Source of the DNA: Symsagittifera roscoffensis
Taxonomy: Eukaryota > Xenacoelomorpha > Acoela > Convolutidae
Length of the DNA stretch: 64,000 nucleotides
Assembly (NCBI RefSeq): GCF_963678635.1
Contig: NC_087068.1
Span: 32,692,189 to 32,756,188 of the forward strand
Reading direction: 5' to 3'
The translations under genes and the position numbers were made by a program. Under the pieces are notes generated by a model. That model saw only the letters and a program-made list of their open reading frames with translations, did not search any database and was not told the origin of the DNA. This document shows positions 21,900-35,200 of the stretch, one piece after another. Numbering within the stretch: the first letter of the stretch is position 1; each line of letters opens with the position of its first letter.

Positions 21900-22802
21900 T
21901 TGGAAGTGATGCAAGCATTGGTTTCGCTTCAGTGAGATAAAATAATTGGCTTTAAAGTCAGTTTGTTTGATTTTAAAACTATTTGAAACTACCAAAGAGG
22001 CCTTAATTATTCTAATTTCAATTAGTGAACCAAATAGTTTTGTGTCCAATCAGATTTGAACCAATTCTATTGGTGCTATTTGAGGCTATAGGTTAATATC
22101 ACAGTTAGAAGAAGTAGCAATCACGGTAAGTTAAAATGATCAAAGAAATCAAATTAACTAAATTATTGATTCTGCAAATACTGAGTTTTGGTGCCCAAAA
22201 ACTTTAAATAAATTGCTAAAACTTGGCCAAAATCATGTTTTTTGGCATTAGCAGAGTTTTAATAATATCAATATAATCGAATTTGTTTCAATATCAAGTA
22301 TGAATTAGGATTTGTGGTTATAATTATTACAGAGTGTCTTCAAAACTCGTTTTTAATGACAGTTTTCCCATTTTTTTCATACTTGAGTTATTGCATCCAT
22401 TTTTTTTACTGTAGTTTCAAAAACTTTCAAAATCTGATGAAACATTTGAGTAAATGAAAATGGCGTTGTTTTTTTTTGCTTACGCAACACCGTAGTTTTT
22501 GAACTCTTAGCTAATTTTGAGCTGACGCCTCAAATTTTTTCGGGCCCCTGAACATTTTAACTCACCGTGATTGCTGCCTCTTCCAACTGAGACAGGTACC
22601 TATAGCCTCCAGTAATACCAATAGAATTGCTTGCAAGCTGAATGAACAAAAATTATTTGATTCACTAGTTGAAAATAAAACAATTAAGGACTATTTGATA
22701 GCTTCAAATGAAACAGCTTTAAAACGAAACAAATTGACGTTCAGAGCCAATTTTTCTGATCTCACAGAGGTGAAACAAATGTTTGCATCATTTTCGATGG
22801 AA
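21900..22802. mobile_element. Element with long inverted arms (~240 bp), fold-back type
   Basis: Arms 21900-22140 and 22549-22802 are inverted and diverged. Shared blocks run in order: GATGCAA, GAGAT, AATTGGCT, TTTGTTT, CCTTAATT, TAGTGAA, CAATTCTATTGGT, GAGGCTATAGGT, GCAATCACGG and AGTTAAAATG. The centre (22141-22548) has no gene. The copy looks old. Confidence 0.7.
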
Positions 22803-24939
22803 AAACAGAAAATGATCGCAAATAAAATATCATATTAAAAAAGATATTTATTTATTGTGCAAGCAGCTAAGATTGTTCTAAAGGCAACAATCAATTTACA
22901 AAAATCCAGAAACCAATTTTGAAGTCCAGAAACCAATTTTAAATTTTGAATAGATTTTTTCAAGTTTTTCACAAATTTTTGATTATTTTTAGCAAACAAC
23001 GATCAATTTCCATAAAAACTGCTGCGCGAAAGACAAAAACAGCGAATTTAATACAGAACATGCCAAATCAGGAAATTGAGAAAAAAGTATCTCATGGTGT
23101 CATTCATAAACTTCAGACTAGAGAACATGGAAAACGTTTTTTTCTTCAGAAATTTACTTGAAAAAACTTAACCTCTTACGAAAAACATCAAATTTTTCCC
23201 GCTTAAATTTTTTTCACTCAGATTCTTTTTTGCTTGAATAATTTGTCTAGAAAAACTAACAGTTCGTGATCTAGTTCAAGCTGTCAGAACTTGATATCTT
23301 CCATTTTTCTACGCCAGAAAAATTTCCAAAAAAAACCTCACCTTTACCTTCTCACAAATCAGTTCAAGCTACAAAACAATTTTAAAATTTTTGCATCGCT
23401 TATTAAATAGCTTTACAGAAAACTGTTTTTGAATATTAGCTTAGAATTGGAAAAATATCTAAATTTTTCAAGGCTCAAAAGCTGGCTTGAAAAATTCTTT
23501 CAACTTTCCGCAAATCGAATCAAATTATGCAAACAACATTAATTTTTCTAAAGTTTCATTGCTCGGTAGCTCATTAAGAAAAGTTGGGCATCATATTTTT
23601 CGAAAAATCTGGAAAACACCCTTGTATTTGACTCAGCCTAATCTTTTTATGTTATTTTTGTCCTAATAGTCCCACTAGAGAAGATTAAAGTTATTCTATT
23701 CTTGATTTTGCTGTTTTTTGTTAGAGGTAAGTAACTTCATCCAGATTTTCAGCATTATATGTTTAAATGACAATTTTAAGGGAATGATCAAACTTTCATA
23801 AGTAGATCAAAATGGTTTTCACTTGACAAAATTTTTATCGCTCGAACAATCCGTTTTAGAAAAATAAAATAAATTCTTTGCATATCTTTTCAAACCATCA
23901 GAACCTTATGAAACTTCTCTGCTAGAATAGTTTGCTTCGAAAAGTTTAAGCGCTGCAGTATTTCAAGTTGTTTTCATAACTTGCAATGATTGCTAACAAT
24001 TCAAGCTATGAAAACCACTTGAAACTTTGTGACCTTTCCACGCTTGAAATATTGATTGGAAAACTTAACTCATGAAAAGTTCCAGCTGCGACTCGAAAAA
24101 AGCAATTTGACGTATTTTAATTTATTCGTTCAAAATGTTTGCTTGAAAAAAGGTTTGCGGTTTTTCGAATTGATTCAAGCTAAGAATATTACGTGATATG
24201 TATCATTTTCAGCAATTGAGGGGCTTGTTGCATGGAATTAATTCAAACAAAAAAATTAGTGACGTGGCAACTAAGCTGACCATCTTTGAGCAGACACCAA
24301 CTGAACCGAAGAAATTTTTATGAATTTCTTTTAAAAAATCGTTCAAACGCTCCCTTGAAATTAGAATGAACAACATTTGCACTTGCAACTATAAGGAAAA
24401 TTGTCTACAGCACAATCAAAATCCGTAGTGCCAAATTAGCCGGCAAAACCTGAGCGAAGAAACCAAAAACCAATAATTCATTTTTCTCAGAACTTTTTTT
24501 TTCAATTTCCTTCATACTGAAAAAAAAACAAGATCCAGCCAGGACTCGAACTGAAAGCTGATATAGATTTTCTATATTGATTTGCATCAACTTGTTCTCT
24601 TATATAATTTTTGAATGAGTCTTGTTCGTTTTGAGTTATACTTTGAGTTTCATTATGATTTTCAGCTGTGAAATTTTTCGGCTAGCTATATGCATGAAAA
24701 TCGTGATTTGGGAGCTTCAAAAAATTGGAACAGACGTTATTAATTAATAAAGGTCAGTTGCATATTTCAGACAACTTTTGCATGCATCTGTTTTTTCAGG
24801 CAGAAAGCATCTGTCAAGGACACCTAGAAATTTAAATTTGCATGTTAAATTGTTCAAAATTGGCAGATTGCTTTTTAATTAAAAATTAACTAGCAAGCAC
24901 GCCTCCAATAATCAATTGACTTGCTAAAAAATAGTCGTT
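22803..24939. other. Intergenic AT-rich stretch with decayed repeats
   Basis: Contains scattered TTCAAGCTATGAAA-like blocks related to the tandem repeat that follows. A degraded copy of the Tc1/mariner-like miniature element is at about 24705-24905 (a GGAACAGACGTTATTAATTA block and TTTTGCATGCAT). No gene seen. Confidence 0.45.
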
Positions 24940-25930
24940 GTTCAGATCAAGCTATCGAAGCAATGAAACTTTGAACAATTTCGATTTGAAAATTTAAAAT
25001 GTTTCATGAAGCAAATCGGATGGCGAAATTTCAGGTTCACTATGGAAGCAATTAAAACAAAACTTCGAAATATTTCAAGTTATTTCATTGACTGAATCAG
25101 TTCCAGAAAATTTTAAGTTGTTCTAAGCAAGCTTTTGCAGCTAGAAATTTTAAAACAATTCAGGTTATTTTACAAATTGAATCAGTTTGCTAAAAGCTTA
25201 ACGTTTTCTAAGCAAGCTTCTTAAGCTATGAAACTTTAAAATATTTCAAGTTGTTTCGTAGACGAAATCGGTTCACGAAAAACTTTGATATTTTCCTGAA
25301 CACGCTTTTAAAGCTATGAAAAATTTTCAAGTTAATTCATAGACTGATTTGGTTTACGAAAAATTGAAAATGTTCCGAGCAAGCTTATAAAGCTATAAAA
25401 GATTTTCAAGTTAATTCATAGACTGATTCGGTTTACGAAAAATTGAAGTTTTTCTAAGCAAGCTTTTAAAGCTATAAAATTTTGAACTATGTCGAGTGTT
25501 TTTAAGACCGAATGGTTTTGCGAAAAACATAAGTTTATCGAAGCGAGCTATTAAAGCTCTGAATCTTTTAAATATCTCAATTTATTTCAAAAGTCAAATT
25601 AATTTGCGAACAGTTTGCTGAAAAAGGTTTGCGAAAAGTTCTGCTTAAAACGGTACGGTTTATGAAATGACTTGAAAAATTTTTGTGAGCCCATTTTTCA
25701 TGTGAAAAAATTTTGAAGTATGTCAAGTTGTTTCATAAAGAAAATTGACTTGCGAGAAGTTTCAATTTTTCTAAGCAAGCTAATGAGGCAATGAAAATTT
25801 GAATTATCCAAATTTTTCACAGAGCAAATTGATCAGCGAAAAGTATGTTTTTCTAAACAAGATATGCAAGCGATGAAACTTTGAAACACTTCAAAACTAT
25901 TTCATAGCGGAAACCGGTTTGCAAACAGTT
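24940..25930. repeat. Degenerate tandem repeat, 80-87-bp period
   Basis: The unit reads roughly AAGCAAGCTTTTAAAGCTATG, then TTTCAAGTT, then TTCATAGACTGAATCGGTTT, then CGAAAAA. The AAGCAAGCT block recurs near 25124, 25211, 25297, 25378, 25457 and 25538. Units are diverged, and weaker units continue to 27170. Confidence 0.75.
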
Positions 25931-27982
25931 AGTTTTTTCTAGCACGGAGGTTAATGTTTTTAGTTGGTTCGTTTCAAAATGAAATCAATTTGAAGAGGAA
26001 AAATTTCGGAAAAAATGGACCGGCACTGTCTAGCCTTGAAAGTGAATTGAATTCATCTTGTCTAAAGAATTGAATTTTTGTCAAAAATAGTTCTAGAATA
26101 TTCCAGACTTAAGAAATATTAAGCCTAAAGAATTATTTAAATGTTGCATTCGACAAAGCTAAAACATTGCGTTCAGTTAAACATTGCGTTCAGTTAAACA
26201 TTGCGTCCATTATAACTTAACATAGTAGTTTGCTGGTAAGAAAACGTTGTGCTTATGCTCAGATGAATTGCAATAATTTAAGTTTGAAAGTCGCAAAAAA
26301 AGACATCACACGAGCTTGATTTAAAAATTCAATTTTTGAGTTCACTATAAATGAAAACCTAAAGGGGGAAAAGATGGTTTTATGCATTCCATATCTGGAT
26401 ATAGCTACAAAACTGTTTGAACTTTGAGCCTCTTCGGCTATCGAGCTTTCGTCGTTGGTTGATAAACTGTTGAACAGAAGTCAATTTTTCAATGTATCTG
26501 AGAGGTGAATTTGAGCAATTTGCGAATTTGTATTTCGAAAGTGTGATTGAGGGGCTGGAAGGATATGGCTCAAATTCTTCCACCTTGCTCATTAAAATTC
26601 TTTTCTTCGCAGCTCTGGATGACATTTAGGTAGCAGCTCCAATTCATATGGAAAACTTGCGTATTCTCTTAATAGCTCTGAAGAGAGATATGTAACGCAA
26701 TAAAAATCTATTTGTGCAAATTTTCCATGCGAGATGGAGCTAGCAACGGAGCAACTTTTTTCCGCAGCTGCCGACAAAAAAAATGTTTTCATTCATCAGC
26801 ATGGCGAAGTTTCAATGAGCAGTCAAATAAGGTTTTTCGTTTTTAATTTATTCGCCATATTTTTAATTCATACAGGAATACTCCAGCTTCCACCATTGCC
26901 CGAAAACATCCGTTCAGACGAATGGGATCTTTCATCAATCTATAATTCGAAGCTCAATGTTATCTCTTTCATTCAAACAGTTATTTGTTAGACCGAATCG
27001 CTTCGCGAATAGTTTAAGTTTTCTTAAACTTTCATCTTTTAAGTCAATTCATGAAGCGAAACAATTTGCATAAAGTTAAAGTTTTTCTAAAAATTGAAAT
27101 ATTTCAAATTATTTCACAGCGCGAATCAATGTATTAAAAAGTAGTTTTTCCAAGCATCGGAGTTTTCGTTTTTAGTTGATTCGTTTCAGTCTAAAATGAT
27201 TCTTTGAACGCAAAAGTTTGGACAAAAAGTGGGCAGGTTCTGCCTAGCCTTGAATAATGAAAGTGCTAGGAAATTTTTGCCTTTACTCCTCTTGAAGTAT
27301 TGAGGTCCATGGTTGCTCGCAATTATTTTTAATCTTTTGACGGTTGATCGAACGCTTCTCAAACGTTGCGCAAAATAAAAATTTAAAGCTTTGCATCCAT
27401 AGCGCATTCTGACTTTCATTTATTTGATAAAGATCGAAACAACTGTTTATGGCATATTTCATTGTACCTTCATTGCGAATCATTACTCGAACACTATGAC
27501 CAAAAAGTTTGATCTGCTGAGCCGTGAAGTGACTAGACATTGGCATTTAGGATCTTATTCTGATTTCTGATATCTATTGAAAATAAATGATATCCTATCC
27601 GTTCAGTTTGAGGCTTTTTTGCTCTGCCTTTGCTTCAAGTTAGCATGCAGCATAAATGAAAATCTTACCAATATAACCAGCAGAAAGTTTGAAAATGTCA
27701 ATGCACTCAAGGAGACTAAAAAAACTTTAATGTTTTCAAAGGAACGACGAAAAAAAATGTACTGAAGAGTATGGAAATAAATAATCAAAAATGTATACTA
27801 TCTTTGAGCTCTTCGAATTTCCAGAGATAAAAGTATAATCCAATTACAAAAAAGGAGCGAAACGGTAATTTTTTTAATTCCAGTGAGATACCTAAAAACT
27901 ATTTTAGGAAAAAGCAAATGAAGTAGGTGAAAAACAATCAAAAGTGAGGTATTTTAATAGCTGAAATAAACGTAGTCCTTAC
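25931..27982. other. Intergenic stretch with open frames of uncertain meaning
   Basis: Frames of 60-90 codons occur on both strands (for example 26625-26380 and 27546-27283 minus, 26734-26991 plus), but none shows a family motif. A short direct triplication of ACATTGCGTTCAGTTAA lies at 26164-26205. Read as noncoding or as an old element that could not be identified. Confidence 0.35.
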
Positions 27983-28088
27983 TCAATTTTTCAAAGTCAG
28001 TATGATAATCGAAAACGATCACACCAGGTTTTCTCGATACTGCTTCATCAATTTTAAAACCACGCGATTTGAGAAAAATGGGAGCCAT
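27983..28088 (-). CDS. Possible first exon of a small unidentified gene (weak)
   Basis: ATG at 28088-28086 in the context GCCATGG opens 35 codons (MAPIFLKSRGFKIDEAVSRK and onward) and ends at a strong donor GTAAGG. A phase-matching acceptor at 27575-27574 would add 12 codons to a TAG at 27535-27533. No family is recognised. The good start context and donor are the only evidence. Confidence 0.2.
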
Positions 28089-29050
28089 GGCTAAAATTTG
28101 TGATTCTTTCGAAGGTCAGCTCTGTCGTTATTGGGGAGCGTAACTTGCCTTACGAGCAATAAATGTATTTAAATTGAACCAAAAATCGAATCAAAAGTCA
28201 AAACACGAAAAAATCAAACTACCTAAATAAGTCTTTTTGCTCTTAAACAAAAATAAAATTAATTGCGACAATTTTTATTGGTTTTACGCAGTATTTTCGG
28301 GAAAAAATACACTAGGTCCTTTATAGCTCTTGAAATACGGAGTGTTACATAATAAAAAAACTAACTTGCGTTTACTTTAGTCCAATAGTGCACCATACTC
28401 GGTATCAATTTTAAGTTCTCCTGTAGTAATTAGGGCGGGCGAATAAAACAAGGACACGTATAATTGAGCGACTGCCTGAAAAATATCTGGGTTATAAAGA
28501 CTGACATTTTACACTCCACGTCCTTGAAGGAAAAGGTCGAATTCAAATATTCAATTCTCAAAATATTTTTCGAACAAACCAATTAGCTAACCTGCTTCGC
28601 AACACATTTAAAGCAATAAAATAAATATTCGACACCTCAAACCAATTCACTTTTTGTATGACTAAACAAAATTTAGCTTATTTAAATATCTTTGAGCACC
28701 TAGAAAGAAAATCTAAATTTAACATCCTGATTTGTTTTTCGACTCACATTAGTTCAAACTTGGATTAATTATGCGGACTTTAAAAGTAGATTTTCTTTTC
28801 AAATTCAGGAGTATTTGTTTTTCCAAAAGCTGACTATTCAAAAGACTATGTAAAATACAACATTGAATTTATGCGAAGCTCAAAAAAATCCTCTTGAATA
28901 GATCCAGGTGCATGTTACACATTGTTTGTCAAAGTTAATTTAAGAAAGTCGAAAATGAGTCTTTTGTTTCCAACTGCTTCTTCTGTAAATGGGAGGAACT
29001 GTTTCACATCACATCTCCCCTCTTTGTTTAATTAGCCGTAACTTTGGCGC
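28089..29050. other. Region downstream of SPCS3, no gene seen
   Basis: Holds the probable SPCS3 3' UTR (minus strand, read toward lower coordinates). An ATTAAA-type polyadenylation hexamer is present about 20 bases past the stop codon. No other feature. Confidence 0.4.
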
Positions 29051-29207
29051 CTACAGTGAGCGATAGTGGGAGGGTCTTGCTTGGGCTGGAATGGCAGTGT
29101 ATTGTTTAGGGAATTCAAACTGCACCTCGTCCGTGGAGGCTGCGAACGGCATGTATCCCGAATTGGGAATCACATTCCACCGTAGTACCAGTTTGGCCGG
29201 CAATCCC
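29051..29207 (-). CDS. SPCS3: SPCS3 exon 4 (last)
   Basis: The first base completes an Arg codon. It encodes GLPAKLVLRWNVIPNSGYMP and the C-terminal tail, then TAG. The tail after FEFPKQY is about 15 residues longer than in vertebrate proteins. Confidence 0.95.
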
Positions 29208-32200
29208 CTGTAAAAAGTGTTATTCCGGGTGAGACACAATTAAACAAATATAGAGTTAAGATTTTTTTGCTGCGAAACATTGTTCAGAGGGACTGAGATT
29301 CTTGTCAGAACATTTCGTCGATACGTACAAATAAAGCATGGAGATAGAAACATCAAGTGCCTCAAGATGAAAGCAGGTGCCTTAAGTGAATTCAAATCTA
29401 AAACAAGCTTTTCTTGTCTACCACCGAAACACCAATCCTGAAACACCAAATCTAGGTTTTTTAATCTAAGATTGAGCTTTGCAGCAGAAAGAATCAATTG
29501 CAACTAATATGAGCAATATTTTGCACTGATGAAATCGGGAAGGTGATCTAGTCTAAGAAATCAGCCCTTGTGAACAATATTTTCCTTAAATAGACCAAGT
29601 GAACCATCTTCCTCCTAAAATTAAATGACAGTAATTCAAGCAGTAACACATGCATGTACTATGCTCAAATCTGATTGGCAGAAAAATGTGACTTTTAACC
29701 AAGTTTAATCTGCCTCCTAATTTGATTTAGGCGAGGAAATTGTTCACTTGGTCCGAGAAATCTACCAAGTATTATTAGCAGAACAATCTTTCTATGAGAA
29801 GCATGAAAGAAAATGGTTGTTAGTGGATGGAGCTTGCCTGAGATTGGCTCCGTCATCGAAGAAGTAATACTTGGGACTGAGGTTGTCTACTGAAAACTTC
29901 TCTACATCTGCGTCCTCTCGCAGCATAATTCTATCCCATAGAACGACTTGATTCAGTTGCTGAAACACATCACATCATATCACAACACACGTTACGCACT
30001 CTTACAATACTCTTGGTGCGGTGGGTGGGGTGGATCAAACACAAGAAAAATTGTTCGCCTAAATCGACGTTCCTACTGGCAAAATTGAATTGGCATCTTA
30101 TGGACGTCTATCGTTTTTGGTAAATGCAGAATGACGTCAATATATTTTTTCATCTTCAAAGCCTTTAATTTTCTTGGCGACATTTCACAAAATGCCGCTT
30201 TGGAAACAAAGAGTCTATGCAGTCTATGAAACTATTACAGAGTCAATAGGTATGAAGGGAAACACAAATGTGTGAATGTATGCCATGGCTACACAAAAGA
30301 AGCAAGGAAAACGGAAAAAGAAACTTTAACAAATAGATTCACAGGTTCAGAACATGGAAAAATTGCAGGTTTTGAAGAACAGCAACACGAGTGACAGCAC
30401 CGCAAAACACGAGGAGAAATACCTAAGCTTGCATCAATACAAAGCCCCAAAGGGAACGAACAAACCAGAATGACTCGATATACATTAGAAAATCCAACTT
30501 CATTATATGCTCAAGTTTTATGAGCCCAACTAAGAACCATGAATTAAAAAATCAACTTTGTAGAGAAAACTACCTGATTTTACTCACAAAAACGTATCTA
30601 ACAACCAAAATAGAAAAAACTTTAGTCAAGAATTTTATAGTTTATAAAGCAGATTGAGAACCGTATGCCTCCTCAGAAAGGTCAAGACAAGAAGTGGTGA
30701 TCGGAATAAAAAACGAGATAGCCAAAGCTAATAAACCAATGACTCGTACGAATACTCAGAAAAGAACCAGTCGACAGTAAAATGAGGATATCCCTCAAAT
30801 ACCATTTAAGTAAACAGTTCAACGAACTAAACATCGAAGAAGATTTAACGACCATTAAAGAGCTGCACACTTCATATGATATAAAACCCAGACGTTGAAA
30901 ATCTCGCCCCTATCGGAGTGCTGAATGACTCGCCACCATTGGGACCAAAGGAAATCGAGAACCTCGAGCAAAATTCAAATAGGGAAGAACGGCAAGTGAA
31001 AGAGGCGCAACTCGGAAGCGGTTCTTGCCGTTAACTATATCATTACTAAATCACATACAGGCGAAGCAGAGCTTCGCAACACTTACGATACAACAAAAAA
31101 CAATAGTTGCAAGAAAATGAATAGAAAAAGACCACTTTCAAATTAAGTAGAAAAAACTACTTCAAAAGTAGAAAAAATCTCAATACAAAATTTTCATGAT
31201 TCTATTGGATGACGTTCATAAACAGCCTTGAAATGCATTGTGAAACTAAGGCTAGCTAAGGGTTCAAAATTATGGTCGACTCCTGTTGAGCCAAAAACAA
31301 AACTGTTGTCAAAAAAATTTATCGAGCTTCAAAGTTTTTAAGACGCCTTTGTAATGAAACACATAAAACCTTTAAGGCCAAACCGATTCTTCTGTTAGGC
31401 CAAACCGATTTATTTATATTTCGACTTATAATTGTGAACAAAAGATTTTGAGATGCTGCTGAAATCTGATTCGCTAATTTTAGCCAATCAGACTGAAGCA
31501 AATTAGTTTTAATTCATGATGTTGCAATAGTGATCTTTGGGCGGAATAAGTAAAAAGACCCTTGAAGGCCACTAAACTAGTTCACTTACTGACTTTTCGT
31601 TTTCTCAATCAATACTTTGCTGTTTGTACACATGCTGTTATTTCAATCCTGACAATGAAACTCAATTTTGGTGCAGTGTGAACGTTCATTGTACCGTAAT
31701 CTGTTTCAGATAACAAAAAGCACAAGCTATCAAAAAGCTGTAAAAGTGCACCTAAAATGGCACCAATATATGCGACTTAGGTTTAAAAAAAGAACAGTCG
31801 TACTAATTCACTACGCTCACGAAAGTTCGCCAGTGAGATGAGAGACAGGAAAACGTCGGAACAACGTCAACAATATGATGTCGAGCAGAATTTGGAAATA
31901 ACATCATTCGTCAAAACTAATGCTTGTGAATGGATATTTTTTATGTCTGTCTAGTAATTTAGAAAGCAATTGAAAGCCAAACCGATGTTTAAAGCTTGGA
32001 GTATGTAGCATGGCTCTAACTTATAAAGAGTAAGAGCAGCAACCAGAAGATTTCGACGATCAAGATAAATTAAAATGGCGAAAGAAGTAAATTGAGACCG
32101 AAAATTTTTTGGAACTATGTGAGACAAAAAACTGTGCTAGAAAAGGCAGTACCAGCATTAGTTAAAGCAGATGGAACGTTGGCAACAAACGAGACCGGAA

Positions 32201-35200
32201 ACATTGAGCTCCTATCAATTTTTTTTCCTTTTACAAATGAACCCCCTGGTGAGTGGAAAATTCTAGATGTAATTATCATTTGTCAAAAGATCGACGAAAT
32301 AAAAATTACGGAAAAAACAGTGAAACAGCAATAAGACGTGATTAAAATTTCAAATCACCAGGACCACAAAAAATCCACCCGAAACTATTGTTTGAATTGA
32401 GGCTACAATTAGTCCATCCATTGACAAAAATTTCTAAATCTTGGAACGATAATAAGTTACTCGGAAACTCGCGCACATAGCTTCAATTTTTAAGAGAGGA
32501 AATAAATCGTTGGCGGACGACTAGAGACCAGTAAGCCTTTCATCAATTGTTTGTAAACTTCTTGAAACAATCATCAGGCCTCATTTAATTAATCATCTGA
32601 ACAGAAAGGAAATCCTTGTAAATAAATCATTGAATTAAATAAAAGACTTCATTTCTGAAAAGCAACAGAGTCAAAATCAACGATAGCAAGTCAAGTTGGA
32701 AAAATGTCCATAGTGGTATTTCACAAGGTTCTGTCCTCGGTCCAGTCTTATTTCTAATGTAAATCAACTCAAGGCCAGCTTCAGTTGTATCAAACCTATA
32801 CCTATTTGCTGGCCATGCGAAAGTATAAAGCGAGATAAAGGATGAAATGGACGTTACAATCTTTCAAAAAATGCTGGAAAATTAGTCGAGAAACAGCCTT
32901 TTTTTTTCATTGACGACATATGTGGAAATATATTTGCAAATAACTGCACATAAACTTGCGTTCGAAGCACATATTTTCACCTAAGTGAAAACAGCTAATT
33001 CAATCATTGTAAATTTCATGGAGACTTTCAACGAAATGACTACACCTGTATTTTTGAACGTATATAAGGGAATCATACAGCATCATCTTGAATTTTGCAA
33101 TCGCACTTGGCGTGCTTCAAGCTTACCACGCTTGCGCTCCTAAGAGGTATAAGAAAAGTATTTTTAGTGGGACGGTCCATAGGATTCATCATGCGTCGTC
33201 AACTTGGGAACCTTATCACCTCGGAAAAGAGAAGCTGAAAACGATGCTGGAACGGAATCAGTATCCGCCCGATTTCTACAATCTTATCATCAAAGAGACA
33301 ATGGACAACATTCTGAGTGGTGGAGAAAGTCGTGCTGCAGGTACAATGAAGGAGAAAAAGTTTGAACGACGAGCCACTCTCGTCCTTCAGTACCGCGGAA
33401 GCATTTCTGATAAACTCAGTCAATGTTTCAGACGTCTTTGTGGATCAAATGTCATTCTCATGACTCAGAAACTCAACAGTCTCTTCCTTCCTTCAAGCCG
33501 AAGATCGACACTGAGCTCAGCAGTAGAGTTGTTTATAAAATGCAATGTACAGGTTGTTCTGCCTGCTATGTCGGCCAGACGGTACGACACTTGAAAACAC
33601 GTCTAGCTGAGCATCTGGTATCATCAACGCCTGTTGGGAGCCACTCGGCTTCTTGTGGCGGCATTGACTGTAATGAACTCTCTTAGTTGACAAGACCCCG
33701 GACTATGCATTGTTGTTAACTCTCGAAGCGCTGCATATCGACCGCTTGAAACCTGATCTCAACACCCACTAGCGCTTCCTGACCATCAGGGTGTAGTAAT
33801 GAGTCTTTCGTTGTTGTGAGGTTTCTCACCACGAAAGAGTTGCTTTTACTTTTGGTGCTATGTCACATTGCATTTCTGCCTTTTGCTTCTTATGTGTTAT
33901 TAAGTTCGCACATTTTTCAGATGTTATTTGCTGATGATGAGTTAGTAACTCGAAAACGTTTCTAATATAACATTGATCCCAGACTGTTTTCTCAAACTTG
34001 ATATCCGCGACAAAAGTCAAATCTTTAGTTGCATTGCCTGTGGCGATGTTATGCACATGACAAAAACATGCACTGGAATATCTGAAACTGCCATCCTTGG
34101 AATTTCGGAGATCAGTCAGAACGTCCTCCTGCTCTGTAACTGTTGTGTTGGAAACAATAGGAAAGAGTCGATGATCAACGATTTGATGCAATCTCGTCCA
34201 TCCATTGCCGAAACAAAACTAAATGAAATCGCCGAACAATTCTCTACATTTAAACAAGAGATAGATTCACTAAAGCAAAAGATAGATGAAACAAACAAAA
34301 AACCACAAAACAGAAATGAGCCAAAGCAACATGCCTTAAACAAACCAGAATCAAGCTATAACGGAATCCGGATAAGAGGACTGCTTGAACTGGACTCAAA
34401 AAATTCAAGAGATAGACACGAACACGACTTGGAAGAGGTGAACATACTGTTTGCGTTCTTAACAGTTGAAGCAAAAATCACAGATTTAAAACGTTTAGGA
34501 AAATATGAAGAAGGAAAAAGGCCACGCACAATAGTTGTAAATGTATCAAATGAATAGCAAAAACTACTGATACTAATGTCCTTGGCCAAATTGAAAAACT
34601 ACGACAAAACTCTTTTTGTGTCAAAAGAGCTCAGCCCAAGTGAATTTCTGATTGAGAACAAACTTCTTATGAAAAGACGAACAATGATAGAAACTGGCGT
34701 ACCAGCTCAAAACCTAAGGCTAAGGGACCTTGTCCTTACGACGAAGAAAGTGGAAATTGGAAAAAAAGTCGAAGAAAGCAATTGACTACCTACTGGTAAG
34801 TATTTAAAAAATTTATGCCTAAATGTCAGAAGTATTTTAGACATCAACAGAAGAACAGCTCTATCAAATGCCATTTTACAAACAGACTACGATATACTAT
34901 GTCTCACAGAGACATGGCTGGTAAAGGAAATACCAGATAAAGCTCTGCATTTGGCTGGTTTTAATATAATTCGCAAAGATAGAAAAAGCTCCACTTTAAA
35001 AACCAATCTCGGAGGTGTACTCATGGCGATAAAAGAAAATGTGCATTACGAAGAAATTGATGCTCAAATAGAAAATGATAAATGCATAGTGGCCAAACTA
35101 ACAGGTGAAACTGGGCATCATCAAATTCTTTGCTGTGTTTATAATTCCCCGAAAAACAGTAAATACCAATGGAAACAACAAAAATTCATCAGTTTGTTCA

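Noticed and set aside
34116-34589. Minus-strand frames of 75-77 codons
   Set aside because: They are antisense to the LINE B ORF1, which has a Cys/His finger and coiled coil.
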